Assembly (NCBI RefSeq): GCF_018333375.1
Contig: NZ_BORW01000019.1
Span: 39,534 to 103,533 of the forward strand
Length of the DNA stretch: 64,000 bases
Direction: 5' to 3'
Origin: Paenibacillus cookii
GTDB lineage: Bacteria; Bacillota; Bacilli; Paenibacillales; Paenibacillaceae
Below the pieces are notes generated by a model that was given only the letters and a program-made list of their open reading frames with translations, made no database searches and was not told where the DNA came from. The position numbers and the translations under genes are program-made. Below, one piece after another: positions 49,117 through 57,702 of this stretch (positions are counted from its first letter, which is position 1; each line of letters starts with the position of its first letter).

Positions 49117-49144
49117 ACCGCCTTTCCGTCATCGGAAAGGCGGT
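49117..49144 (-). terminator. Strong intrinsic terminator
   Basis: ACCGCCTTTCCG-TCAT-CGGAAAGGCGGT is a perfect 12-bp stem. A-rich left flank gives a T-run on the minus strand, so it mainly ends the zinc-ribbon gene, and it can also stop the epimerase transcript. Confidence 0.85.
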
Positions 49145-49171
49145 CATGCAATCGTTAATATATAGCGGACG

Positions 49172-49645
49172 TCACTCGGCTAAATGAAACCCGCAGCTCC
49201 GGCAAAATTTATCCGTCGAACCTGCCGCCTCCCCGCATCTTGGGCAATAGGAAGTTTTTTCGGCCTGAACGGCGGACGGTTGGAGCACGATGGTTTGGAA
49301 CTGCTGACCGCAAAACGGACAATAGGACGCGTCGGCCGGCAGCATCTTTCCGCATCCGCATTCCTTCAGGTTTTGGAGCTGCTGGATTTTGCGGTTGAGC
49401 TCTTCGATTTCCTGCTCGAGGTTCACGATGGCCTCGCGATATTTTTGGTATTCCGCATTGGGAACGAAGCTGGTTTGATCTTCAAGGGAACGGTAGACGA
49501 TCCGTCCGATCTCCGTATAGTTTTTTTCGATTTCCTTTTCTTTGGATGCTACCTGAAACTTCAATGTCGTGGATTCCACGGTTTGCTGAGCTTTTTTGCC
49601 TGCATCCGATACACCCTGTTTGAGTTTGTTTAAAAAGTTGGACAT
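49172..49645 (-). CDS. Coiled-coil protein with double zinc ribbon
   Basis: This 157-residue protein has a helical/coiled-coil N-terminal half (about 1-90: FLNKLKQGVSDAGKKAQQTVE ... YREAIVNLEQEIEELNRKIQQLQNL). Two zinc ribbons follow: CGCGKMLPADASYCPFCG (about 96-113) and CPRCGEAAGSTDKFCRSCG (about 134-152). Bacillota proteins of this build are common near membranes or as adaptors, but their function is unknown. GGAGGAG precedes the ATG. Confidence 0.85.
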   Translation of the reverse strand: MSNFLNKLKQGVSDAGKKAQQTVESTTLKFQVASKEKEIEKNYTEIGRIVYRSLEDQTSFVPNAEYQKYREAIVNLEQEIEELNRKIQQLQNLKECGCGKMLPADASYCPFCGQQFQTIVLQPSAVQAEKTSYCPRCGEAAGSTDKFCRSCGFHLAE

Positions 49646-49837
49646 AACGGGGTTTCTCCTCCTTCATCCGCTTGGCGTATCCATATGGATCGTCATCTCA
49701 TAGACTCCGGCTTCATATCTTTACCGACCTCTCGCTTATGGATACCTTGGTAGTATAGTTTATGGCTTTGCTTTGGATTATAGAATGCATTCGTATGCCT
49801 AGGGACTTTCTTATGGCATTATACCCGAGACCCGTGA

Positions 49838-50014
49838 AATAGGGAAATAAAAAATGGAAGGGAATGGGACTGGGCTGTCGGAATGTTTTTTTCGCTAGGC
49901 AGGGAAGCAAGGGTGATCGGCCCGGAAAAACTTCGGGCGGACATCCGTCAACGGGCGGAAGATCTTCGAAAATATTATGATGACCAGGAAGAAGGAGAGC
50001 TGACCCATGGATGA
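49838..50014 (+). pseudogene. C-terminal remnant of a WYL-domain regulator
   Basis: The frame reads EWDWAVGMFFSLGREARVIGP followed by EKLRADIRQRAEDLRKYY, which matches the usual C-terminal end of YafY/DeoR-type WYL-domain regulators (slGreArVigPeeLR). The N-terminal HTH and most of the WYL domain are absent, and a stop lies just upstream at 49835. An ATG at 49883 could express 43 residues. It overlaps the start of the next gene by 8 nt, as a real regulator gene would. Confidence 0.55.
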
Positions 50015-50699
50015 GAAGATGCAGACCGGTACGATGGTGAATAACTACGATGAAGCCGTAAAATTAATCGAGGAACTTGGGATATTGCCGCTCGCGTCCT
50101 TGATACCGGACTATCCGTCGCTCGAGAGCGTGACGCCGCAAACGAGCTGGCACAGCGACACGGAGCAGGATCCGTGGAAATGGCGGGTTCGTTTTCCCGC
50201 GGAAGGAAAAGCAGCCTACGGCAAGTTCATGAAGAAAAAAGCGGTTTTGGTCTCGCCCGACTGGTTTCCGCTCGTGTTTAACGCTTTGCGTTTAGGTCCA
50301 AGCGCCGAAGCTTGCTATCGAGACGGATTGCTGTCCCAAGCGGCGTGGGAGCTGTACCGGCTCATCGAAATCGAGCAGGGGATCGATACCCGGGCGCTGC
50401 GCGAGCGGGCGTTCATGAAGGCGAAGGAAGACAAAAAAGCTTTCGACCGGGCGGTCGTGGAGCTGCAGGACGCCTTGTTCATCGTCATCTCCGGCGTACA
50501 AGCGAAAGTGAATGCGGACGGGGAGAAAAACGGGTGGAACAGCACCGCCTATGAAACGACGACGCATTGGATGAACCAAAACGGGATCGCAGAAAGCAGG
50601 TTATCGCAAAAGGAATCCCGTGCCGAGCTTATCCGCAGGTTGCAGGTGAGATGCAGCGGCAAAGCGCTGGCGTTTTTCGAAAAAATATTCCGTGCATGA
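50007..50699 (+). CDS. AlkZ-related protein of unknown function
   Basis: This 230-residue soluble protein has ELGILPLASLIPDYPSLESVTPQTSWHSDTEQDPWKWRVRFPAEGKAAYGKF near the N-terminus and a helical C-terminal half. It resembles a group annotated as AlkZ-related in Bacillota (AlkZ is a DNA glycosylase for crosslinks), but I cannot identify the glycosylase catalytic residues. AAGGAGAG precedes the ATG. The gene overlaps the WYL remnant, so it probably belonged to a regulator-effector pair. Confidence 0.65.
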   Translation: MDEKMQTGTMVNNYDEAVKLIEELGILPLASLIPDYPSLESVTPQTSWHSDTEQDPWKWRVRFPAEGKAAYGKFMKKKAVLVSPDWFPLVFNALRLGPSAEACYRDGLLSQAAWELYRLIEIEQGIDTRALRERAFMKAKEDKKAFDRAVVELQDALFIVISGVQAKVNADGEKNGWNSTAYETTTHWMNQNGIAESRLSQKESRAELIRRLQVRCSGKALAFFEKIFRA

Positions 50700-50700
50700 G

Positions 50701-50735
50701 CAAAGCCGGGAATAGCTTCCCGGCTTTGTTTTTGC
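50701..50735 (+). terminator. Intrinsic terminator
   Basis: CAAAGCCGGGAA-TAGC-TTCCCGGCTTTG followed by TTTTTG. It also lies at the end of the convergent aminopeptidase gene. Confidence 0.9.
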
Positions 50736-50738
50736 CGA

Positions 50739-51968
50739 TTAGGCCCAATTGCCGTTGACGAAAATCGGCTCTTCTTTCCCGTCGCGGGTGATGCCGGTAA
50801 TGTTCATCTCCGGAGAACCCATCATAAAGTCGACGTGCGTGATGCTAGCGTTCATGCCGTGAGCCGCAAGCTCTTCGGCCGACATCGTTTTGCCGCCTTC
50901 CAGGTTGAAGGCGTAGGAGCTGCCGATCGCGAGGTGGCAGGACGCGTTTTCGTCGAACAAGGTCGTCAAAAACAAAATATTGCTTTGCGAAATCGGAGAC
51001 TGGTACGGCACGAGCGCTACTTCGCCGAGATAATGGGATCCTTCGTCCATATTGATCAGACGCGCAAGCGTATCCTGTCCTTCTTCCGCCGTGAAATCCA
51101 CGATTCTGCCGTTTTCGAACGTCAGCTTGAAGCGGTCAATGATGTTTCCTCCGTAGCTGAGCGGTTTGGTGCTGCTGACATATCCGTTTACGCCGGTTTT
51201 TAACGGAGCCGTGAATACTTCTTCGGTCGGAATGTTCGCGACGAACGGAGTCCCTTGTTCGTTTTCGCTGCCGGCTTGCGCCCAAATATGTCCTTCGGGA
51301 AGTTCGATCGTTAAATCGGTGCCCGGCGCGACGAAATGGAGCTTATGATATTTTTTGCCGTTGAGCTCATCCGATTTGGTTTGAAGCGTATCGATATGTT
51401 TCTGCCATGCGGCGACCGGATCTTCCTGGTCTGCCCGTACGGCATGGAATATGGCGTCCCACAGCTTTGCGACCGCTTCGTCGCCGGGGAGATCGGGGAA
51501 CACTTTCGCGGCCCAGTCCGGAGAAGGGAAAGCGATGCCCGTCCAGCTCATTTTATCGGCCTGCTGGTACTGGCGGTATTTGGCCATGGCTTGGCCGAAG
51601 GTTCGCTGGTTGTTCGCGATGCGCTCCGGATCCACGCCTTTCAGCAGATCGGGATTGGCGGAAATGACGGTCAAAAATGCCGCGTTTTGCTCCGCCAGCT
51701 CAACCCATTCGCGCGCTTGCGCGGCAGGAGGGAGCAGGAAGGATTCATCCGGCGCCAGGTCGTATCTCAGCCGGGTGACCGCTTCGTCGGTATAATTGAC
51801 TCTTACGAAATTGGCCCCCGCTTCATAAGCTTTTTTGACGATCAATCGGACAAGCTCGCGTGCCTCGATGTCGGCGCTGACGACCAAGGTCTGCCCAGGC
51901 TGCACGTTGGCCCCGATTTTGACCGCTAGTTCGGCATAGTTGTTCAGTTTTTGTTCAAACGTTAACAT
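50739..51968 (-). CDS. M29-family aminopeptidase
   Basis: This 409-residue protein is a thermophilic-aminopeptidase-type (M29) metallopeptidase. Visible metal-ligand regions are ANIPTEEVFTAP, DEGSHYLGEVALVPYQSPIS, ASCHLAIGSSYAF and THVDFMMGSPEMNITGI. It removes N-terminal residues from peptides with two Co/Zn ions. The ATG at 51968 follows AAGGAGG by 8 nt. It lies downstream of a close paralogue on the same strand, but a terminator separates them. Confidence 0.93.
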   Translation of the reverse strand: MLTFEQKLNNYAELAVKIGANVQPGQTLVVSADIEARELVRLIVKKAYEAGANFVRVNYTDEAVTRLRYDLAPDESFLLPPAAQAREWVELAEQNAAFLTVISANPDLLKGVDPERIANNQRTFGQAMAKYRQYQQADKMSWTGIAFPSPDWAAKVFPDLPGDEAVAKLWDAIFHAVRADQEDPVAAWQKHIDTLQTKSDELNGKKYHKLHFVAPGTDLTIELPEGHIWAQAGSENEQGTPFVANIPTEEVFTAPLKTGVNGYVSSTKPLSYGGNIIDRFKLTFENGRIVDFTAEEGQDTLARLINMDEGSHYLGEVALVPYQSPISQSNILFLTTLFDENASCHLAIGSSYAFNLEGGKTMSAEELAAHGMNASITHVDFMMGSPEMNITGITRDGKEEPIFVNGNWA

Positions 51969-52084
51969 GGCGGAATCCTCCTTAAAGAACACAATCAGTG
52001 TGTTTGGGTTATTTTTCTATTGTAAATCAACCACAGGTCAAATAAAACCGAAACTTTGCCGCAGACGGAAGCATATACGCAAAA

Positions 52085-52118
52085 TGGAGCCTTTCCCGCT
52101 TCTGCAGGAAAGACTCCA
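52085..52118 (-). terminator. Intrinsic terminator between the two aminopeptidase genes
   Basis: On the minus strand TGGAGTCTTTCC pairs with GGGAAAGGCTCCA around TGCAGAAGC, followed by TTTTGC. Confidence 0.75.
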
Positions 52119-52176
52119 GCTGGCTCCAAGGTTGACATCGTATGCGTTTGGCATTGATGCGTTTTGGAGACAAGTA

Positions 52177-53409
52177 TTAAAATGCCCAGTTTCCGTTTTT
52201 AAATACGGGTTCTTCTTTCCCGTCCGCCGTAATGCCGAAAATGTCCATTTCGCCCGAGCCGATCATAAAATCGACATGCGTCACGCTGGTGTTCAGCCCG
52301 CGTTCGCTAAGCTGCTCCTGCGTCATGTCTTTGCCGCCTTCGAGACAGAACGCGTACGCGCTGCCGATCGCCAAATGGTTGGATGCATTTTCGTCGAACA
52401 GCGTGTTGAAGTACAAAATGTTGGACTCGGAAATCGGAGACTGATGCGGCACGAGGGCAACCTCGCCCAAATAGTGCGAGCCTTCGTCCATTTCCACCAA
52501 GTGCTCGAGCACCTGTTGGCCTTCTTCGGCCTCCACCTTGACGATTCTTCCGTTTTCGAACGAAATGGTGAACTTATCGATGATGTTGCCGCCGTAGCTG
52601 AGCGGTTTCGTGCTGCTGACGTATCCGTTGACGCCGGTTTTCAGCGGAGCGGTAAACACTTCTTCGGTCGGCATGTTGGCCACGAAGCTGTGTCCCTTTT
52701 CGTTGAAGCTTTCTCCGGCGGCCCAAATATGGCCTTCCGGGAGCTCGATCGTCAGGTCGGTGCCCGGCGCTATGTAATGCAGTTTTTTATATTTCTTTTC
52801 GTTCAGGATTTTCGATTTTTCATCCAATGTTTTCAGATGTTCGGTCCATGCTTCCACGGGGTTGTCCTGGTCGACGCGAACCGTATGGAAAATGGCATCC
52901 CACAGCTTTTGCACGCGTTCTTCCTTCGGGGCGTCCGGGAACACTTTGTCGGCCCATTCCGGCGACGGAACCGCGATCAGGCACCAGCTGAATTTATCGG
53001 CTTGCTGGTAAGCGCGGTATTTGGTCATCGCTTGGCCTCTCGCTTTTTGGTTCGCCGCAATCCGCTCCTGTTTGATGCCCTTGAGCAAATCCGGATTTTC
53101 AGCGAGCACGTGCAGGATGGCTGCGCCTCTTTCCGCCAGTTCGGTCATTTCGCCCGCATACCATTTCGGCGCTTCGGAGAATACCTCATCAGCGGCATGC
53201 TCGTATTTGAGCCGCGTGATTTTTTCGTCGTTCCAGTTGACGCGGACTTCGCTGGCTCCCGCCTGATAAGCTTTTTCGGTGATCATGCGCACGAACTCCG
53301 CCGATTCGACCGGCGCATTTACCACGAGAATTTGTCCTTGCTGGACGTTGACGCCGACTCTGACGGCCAGATCGGCATATTTGTTCAAATTTTCTTGAAA
53401 GCTGGCCAT
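52177..53409 (-). CDS. M29-family aminopeptidase
   Basis: This 410-residue paralogue of the gene at 50739 is collinear over its whole length (shared LNKYADLAV, NMPTEEVFTAPLKTGVNGYVSSTKPLSYGGNIID-type blocks, DEGSHYLGEVALVPHQSPIS, THVDFMIGSGEMDIFGI). The metal-binding positions are kept in both, so both should be active; differences near the N-terminal third may alter specificity. The ATG at 53409 has TTGGAGGG upstream; the longer frame to 53484 lacks homology. Confidence 0.93.
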   Translation of the reverse strand: MASFQENLNKYADLAVRVGVNVQQGQILVVNAPVESAEFVRMITEKAYQAGASEVRVNWNDEKITRLKYEHAADEVFSEAPKWYAGEMTELAERGAAILHVLAENPDLLKGIKQERIAANQKARGQAMTKYRAYQQADKFSWCLIAVPSPEWADKVFPDAPKEERVQKLWDAIFHTVRVDQDNPVEAWTEHLKTLDEKSKILNEKKYKKLHYIAPGTDLTIELPEGHIWAAGESFNEKGHSFVANMPTEEVFTAPLKTGVNGYVSSTKPLSYGGNIIDKFTISFENGRIVKVEAEEGQQVLEHLVEMDEGSHYLGEVALVPHQSPISESNILYFNTLFDENASNHLAIGSAYAFCLEGGKDMTQEQLSERGLNTSVTHVDFMIGSGEMDIFGITADGKEEPVFKNGNWAF

Positions 53410-53623
53410 ATTTTGTCCCTCCAATATTGATCGTCTTCTCCCGCGATGCAGTCTGAACACCACTTTTTCGCTCCACCGGCTCAAGACGTCACCGACTCAA
53501 GCGATGGTTTTTCTATTGTACTAAATCGGATGACATATTGAAAATATGTTCGCGTTGGATGGAAAGAATACCGGACATGGTATACTATAGATACATGGAA
53601 AAGCAAAAAAGGAGAACAGATCT

Positions 53624-53890
53624 ATGGAATACCAAATCATAAAAGCAGACATGGCGCAGGACGAAGAAAAACATTACCTCGGTCATGTGACGTTTACCCT
53701 CGCAGGTCACCAGTCGCAATACGAAATCACGCTGTTCAGCAAAAACGGCAAGGATTGGGATTACAGTCTGAACTTTGCGGGAGAGTCCGGGATCGAAGAG
53801 GAGTTTCTCAAGGCGGACGAGCTTCTTGAAGAAGATGACGACATGTTCGACGCGTTGGTCGATGCAGCGATGGAATCCATGGCGAAATAA
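53624..53890 (+). CDS. Small acidic protein, conserved hypothetical
   Basis: This 88-residue acidic protein (ADMAQDEEKHYLGHVTFTLAGHQSQYEITLFSKNGKDWDYSLNFAGES then a Glu/Asp-rich tail) looks like a beta-sheet domain with a helical acidic end. AAAGGAG precedes the ATG by 10 nt, and TATACT (about 53582) may be its -10. It is followed by the CsoR/CstR-like gene, lspA and a nitroreductase with gaps of 30-50 bp. No family name recognised. Confidence 0.75.
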   Translation: MEYQIIKADMAQDEEKHYLGHVTFTLAGHQSQYEITLFSKNGKDWDYSLNFAGESGIEEEFLKADELLEEDDDMFDALVDAAMESMAK

Positions 53891-53941
53891 GGAGTCGCTG
53901 CCTGCGCTCTTTCAAATTAGTCAAGGAAAGGATGGTTCGGC

Positions 53942-54202
53942 ATGAATTACGATGATAACGTGGTCCGGCGCTTAAAGCGGCTCGAAGGTCAGATTCGCGG
54001 AGTGCTCGGCATGATGGAAGAAGGAAAAGACTGCAAGGATGTCGTCGCGCAGTTGTCCGCCGTCCGCAGCGCAACCGACAAAGCGATGGCATATATCGTT
54101 GCGACCAATCTGGAGCAGTGCATCCTCGAGGAGCGCGCCAAAGGTAACGACACCGGCGGGCTGGTTAAGGAAGCGGTGGAGCTTTTAATCAAAAGCCGAT
54201 AG
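53942..54202 (+). CDS. CsoR/RcnR-family (DUF156) regulator, CstR-like residues
   Basis: This 86-residue all-helical DNA-binding tetramer protein has RRLKRLEGQIRGVLGMMEEGKDCKDVVAQLSAVRSA. Copper-sensing CsoR uses Cys-His-Cys. Here Cys 31 and Cys 60 are kept but the His position is Asn 56 (ATNLEQC). Two cysteines at 31 and 60 without the His is the pattern of the persulfide sensor CstR. No copper ATPase or rhodanese gene is adjacent; lspA follows after 39 bp. The ligand is therefore open. Confidence 0.88.
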   Translation: MNYDDNVVRRLKRLEGQIRGVLGMMEEGKDCKDVVAQLSAVRSATDKAMAYIVATNLEQCILEERAKGNDTGGLVKEAVELLIKSR

Positions 54203-54241
54203 GAGAGGCGGCCTTACAAAGCAAAAACAAGGAGGGGTTCT

Positions 54242-54706
54242 ATGGCTTTCTACATCTTGGCGCTTGTTGTTTTGCTCGTGGATCAAGGCTCAAAATGGTG
54301 GGTGCGCACCCATATGTTTGTCGGGGAACAGCGGAATGTCTTTATTCCGTACCTTCATTTTGAATATTATCAAAATAGCGGGGCCGCCTTCAGTTCGTTC
54401 CAAGGGTACGGCAAATGGTTTGCGTACCTGGCGATCGTGGTGGTGGGAGCCCTTATCTATTACCGCATTAAGGGAGCCATCCGCGGCATGGTGCTGGAAC
54501 TGGCGGCCGGTTTTCTCGCCGGGGGAGCGCTCGGCAATGCCCTGGACCGTCTCATGTACGGCAAGGTGACCGATTTTCTCGTGTGGGGATCCCGTTCGGG
54601 CATCATGAACATCGCCGATCTGGCCATCAATGCCGGCGTGGTGTTGCTGATCTTCGGCATGCTGCTGCGCGGCTGGCAGGAGAAACGGAGCTATTCTTTC
54701 AAATAA
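54242..54706 (+). CDS. lspA: Signal peptidase II (lipoprotein signal peptidase)
   Basis: This 154-residue protein has four membrane helices and the two catalytic aspartates: Asp 102 in GNALDRLMYGKVTDF and Asp 126 in GIMNIADLAINAG. The N-terminal DQGSKWWV block is also typical. It cleaves the signal peptide of prolipoproteins after lipid modification at the membrane. AAGGAGG lies 7 nt before the ATG. Usually lspA neighbours rluD or ileS, so its place here next to a regulator is unusual and this may be a second copy. Confidence 0.92.
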   Translation: MAFYILALVVLLVDQGSKWWVRTHMFVGEQRNVFIPYLHFEYYQNSGAAFSSFQGYGKWFAYLAIVVVGALIYYRIKGAIRGMVLELAAGFLAGGALGNALDRLMYGKVTDFLVWGSRSGIMNIADLAINAGVVLLIFGMLLRGWQEKRSYSFK

Positions 54707-54737
54707 CGCAATATACGAATGGAAGAGGAAGAGACGA

Positions 54738-55301
54738 ATGGAACAGGTCAAAAAATCGCAACTTGCCCAAATCATCAGGGAAAGACGATCGGTAAAAACC
54801 GGGTATAAGGACGATCCCGTTCCGCAGGAGCTGGTGCTCGAATTGCTGAACGACGCGGTCTATGCGCCGACCCACAAGCTTCGCGAGCCGTGGAGGTTCA
54901 TCTTCGTACCGACCGATGCAAAGCCGTTTTTCGCGATCGAAATGGCTCAGCATTACCCGGACGAGATGTTCGAATACCGCGTCAAATATTTCAACGAACC
55001 TGCTGCTTATCTGATCGTCGTCATGACGGATGCCGAAAATGAAAAACAGCGGGACGAGGATTACGGGGCCGTCTGTTCGATGATCCAAAATTTTCAGCTT
55101 CTTGCCTGGGAGCGCGGGCTCGGATCGGTCTGGAAAACGAATCCGCACATTTACGATCCGAACGTCAAGGAAGCACTCGGGTTACAACCGGACGAAAAAA
55201 TTGCCGGATTTCTGCATCTCGGATTTTTTCACGAGGCGCCGGAGGGACAACCGAGAACGCCTGCGGAAGAGAAATTCACGGTGTACAAGCCGAGGTTATG
55301 A
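54738..55301 (+). CDS. Nitroreductase-family FMN oxidoreductase
   Basis: This 187-residue protein has the FMN-binding RERRSVKTGYKDDPVPQELVLELLNDAVYAPTHKLREPWRFIFV at the N-terminus and a C-terminal AWERGLGSVWKTNPHIYDPNVKEALGLQPDEKIAGFLHLG block, both standard in the family. It reduces nitro compounds or quinones with NAD(P)H as a dimer. Followed directly by a terminator that closes the 53.6-55.3 kb gene run. Confidence 0.92.
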   Translation: MEQVKKSQLAQIIRERRSVKTGYKDDPVPQELVLELLNDAVYAPTHKLREPWRFIFVPTDAKPFFAIEMAQHYPDEMFEYRVKYFNEPAAYLIVVMTDAENEKQRDEDYGAVCSMIQNFQLLAWERGLGSVWKTNPHIYDPNVKEALGLQPDEKIAGFLHLGFFHEAPEGQPRTPAEEKFTVYKPRL

Positions 55302-55312
55302 GGTTGGCGGAG

Positions 55313-55335
55313 CTCCCGTTTCATCGGGAGTTTTT
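55313..55335 (+). terminator. Intrinsic terminator
   Basis: CTCCCG-TTTCAT-CGGGAG followed by TTTTT. Confidence 0.85.
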
Positions 55336-55424
55336 CTGTTTGCCGGTTAGCTGCCGAAGCGCTTCGGGCCATATGTGGGTACAATAGGATTAGATCATGG
55401 ATACATAGAGCGGAGGGATTAAAC

Positions 55425-56672
55425 TTGAAATCGAGATATTTGGCAGGGACCTCCCTGGCCGTCATGGGGGCGGGGTTTCTGATCACCTTGTTTTTGCCTC
55501 AAAATATAGCGGTTCGCTTATTGCAGGGAGGTTTTGAAGCCGGATTGGTCGGCGGTTTTGCCGACTGGTTTGCGGTCACGGCCTTATTCCGCCATCCGAT
55601 GGGCATCCCGATTCCGCATACGTCCCTGCTGCTGAAAAACCGCAATAAAATCGTCAATTCGCTGATTTCGGCCCTTGAAACGGAACTGCTGAACAAGGAA
55701 AGCATTACGGGACGATTGCGGCAGATGAAGCTGTTTAAAGGGATTTCGTCGGGCCTATTGAAGCTGATCGCCAAAAAGGAAATCCGGCTGAAGGTCATTG
55801 ATTCACTGAGCGAGGCCGTCCGGCAGCTGCCGGTGGACAAAATGACGCCTTCCGCGCAAAAGCTGCTGATCGATTTGGTGGGTAAGCAGGATTTATCGCC
55901 GATGCTTGAAGCGGCATCCAAGCAGGCTTTCCGCAGTCAGCTGGACGAAAAGGCTTTTAATTTCGTGTTGAATTTTGCAGGACGCTGGGTAAGCCGCCCC
56001 GAAAACGAATATATGCTGGGACAGCTGGCGCTAAGCAAGCTGCAGGAAGTCCAGTTGAGCGGGATGAAGGGATTTGCGCTGCAGGCGATGCTGGGATTCA
56101 TGAGCGAAGAGAAGCTTGGCAACATTCTGAAAAACCTGATTCAGTCCACGTTGCATGAATTGGCGCACGAAAGCAGCCCGGTCCGCCAGCGCATTTTGAC
56201 GGAGGTGCGGCAGCAGGTGACCGGTTTTGCGGAAAATCCGGAAGTCGCCGAGCGCCTTAAAATATTGATCAGCGATAAAATTGCGGCTCCCGGCACCGAG
56301 GAATGGATGCTGCGAAAGCTCGAAGAAATCCGGGATCGCGTGCTTGCGGCTTTGGAGCAGGAACGTGAAAACGGAGGACGCGGCATCGTTAAGCTCTATC
56401 GCTGGACAGCGAACATGCTCCGGGACAAGGAAGACATGATGGCCCGCTGGGAGCAAGGGACGTTATCCCTGATCGTGAAGGCGGTCGAAGCCAACTATTA
56501 CCGGATCGGTCTGCTGGTGCGCGAAAACCTCGATCAGCTCGACGATCAGTCGCTGGTGAAGATGCTTGAAGAGAAAGTAGGCAGCGATTTGCAGTGGATT
56601 CGGGTCAACGGGGCGATTTGCGGCTTTTTGATCGGTCTCGTATTAACGGTCGTTCACATGCTGATTGCCTGA
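55425..56672 (+). CDS. DUF445-family membrane protein
   Basis: This 415-residue protein has N- and C-terminal membrane helices (about 9-28 and 393-413) and a long helical middle. The family signature is GGFEAGLVGGFADWFAVTALFRHPMGIPIPHTSLL (about 36-70). Members are conserved in Bacillota (YheB/YtkP-like group) without known function, possibly acting at the membrane during sporulation. It starts at TTG 55425 after GCGGAGGG. It is followed after 35 bp by the aldo/keto reductase gene. Confidence 0.88.
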   Translation: MKSRYLAGTSLAVMGAGFLITLFLPQNIAVRLLQGGFEAGLVGGFADWFAVTALFRHPMGIPIPHTSLLLKNRNKIVNSLISALETELLNKESITGRLRQMKLFKGISSGLLKLIAKKEIRLKVIDSLSEAVRQLPVDKMTPSAQKLLIDLVGKQDLSPMLEAASKQAFRSQLDEKAFNFVLNFAGRWVSRPENEYMLGQLALSKLQEVQLSGMKGFALQAMLGFMSEEKLGNILKNLIQSTLHELAHESSPVRQRILTEVRQQVTGFAENPEVAERLKILISDKIAAPGTEEWMLRKLEEIRDRVLAALEQERENGGRGIVKLYRWTANMLRDKEDMMARWEQGTLSLIVKAVEANYYRIGLLVRENLDQLDDQSLVKMLEEKVGSDLQWIRVNGAICGFLIGLVLTVVHMLIA

Positions 56673-56707
56673 CCATGGGAAAAAGCGATATACGGAGAGG
56701 AGTATGA

Positions 56708-57619
56708 ATGATGAAAAAAAATCGCCTGGGATCATCGGATTTGTACGTTAGCGAAATCGGACTGGGCTGCATGTCGCTTGGGACGGAGGAAAAACCGGCG
56801 GAACGCCTGATCCACGCGGCGCTGGAACGGGGAATCAATTTTTTGGACACGGCGGATTTGTATGATGCGGGCCGGAACGAGGAAATCGTGGGCAAAGCAT
56901 TAAAAGGCCGCCGGGGCGACGTCGTGCTCGCGACCAAAGTGGGCAACCGGCGCATTCCCGGCAAGGAAGGCTGGAGCTGGGATCCTTCGAAAGCTTACAT
57001 CAAAACGGCGGTAAAGGACAGCTTGCGCCGGCTGCAGACCGATTACATCGACCTGTATCAGCTGCACGGCGGCACGTTGGACGACCCGATCGATGAGACG
57101 ATCGAGGCGTTCGAAGAATTGAAGCAGGAAGGCGTCATCCGTTATTACGGCATTTCCTCGATCCGTCCGAACGTGATCCGCGAATACGTCCAACGTTCGA
57201 ACATCGTGTCGGTTATGAGCCAGTACAGCATCTTGGACCGCAGACCGGAGGAAGAAGTGCTGCCGCTGCTTGCGGAGCACGGCATCAGCGTCGTTGCCCG
57301 CGGCCCCGTAGCCTCCGGCGTGCTGGCGGAAACGGGCGAAGGAAAAGCCGGCAAAGGATATCTGGATTACGGGCCGGAAGAACTGCTGGACATCCGCCGC
57401 AAGCTGGAGGCGTTCATCCGTCCGGATCGCACCATGTCGCAGACCGCCATCCGTTATTCGCTAGGCCATCCGGCGGTAGCCGCGGCCATTCCGGGAGCCA
57501 GCTCGCTGGACCAGCTCATTCACAATGCGGATTCGGCCGCTGCGCCGGTATTAAGTCCGGAGGAGTTGGAGCAAATCCGCGGGATCAGCCGCCCGAACGT
57601 ATATACGGCACATCGTTAA
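56708..57619 (+). CDS. Aldo/keto reductase
   Basis: This 303-residue TIM-barrel NADPH oxidoreductase has the catalytic set: Asp and Tyr in NFLDTADLYDAGRNEEIVGKAL (about 45-66), Lys in VVLATKVGNRR and His in IDLYQLHGG. RYSLGHPAVAAAIPGASSLDQL near the C-terminus binds the cofactor. It reduces aldehydes or ketones. Overlapping ATGs exist at 56708 and 56711 after GGAGAGGAG. Probably cotranscribed with DUF445. Confidence 0.92.
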   Translation: MMKKNRLGSSDLYVSEIGLGCMSLGTEEKPAERLIHAALERGINFLDTADLYDAGRNEEIVGKALKGRRGDVVLATKVGNRRIPGKEGWSWDPSKAYIKTAVKDSLRRLQTDYIDLYQLHGGTLDDPIDETIEAFEELKQEGVIRYYGISSIRPNVIREYVQRSNIVSVMSQYSILDRRPEEEVLPLLAEHGISVVARGPVASGVLAETGEGKAGKGYLDYGPEELLDIRRKLEAFIRPDRTMSQTAIRYSLGHPAVAAAIPGASSLDQLIHNADSAAAPVLSPEELEQIRGISRPNVYTAHR

Positions 57620-57633
57620 CCCGGGATATGAAT

Positions 57634-57677
57634 AAGAAACCGTTCCTGTATTCGCTGGAGAACAGGGACGGTTTCTT
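57634..57677. terminator. Bidirectional terminator
   Basis: AAGAAACCGTTCCTGT pairs with ACAGGGACGGTTTCTT (one mismatch) around a 12-nt loop, between convergent genes. Confidence 0.85.
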
Positions 57678-57702
57678 TTGTTGCCGGGAGTCCCAATAGC
57701 GC

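Noticed and set aside
53538..53551. TGAAAATATGTTCG, resembling half of a LexA box
   Set aside because: One arm departs from GAAC and no second box or clear promoter overlap supports it.
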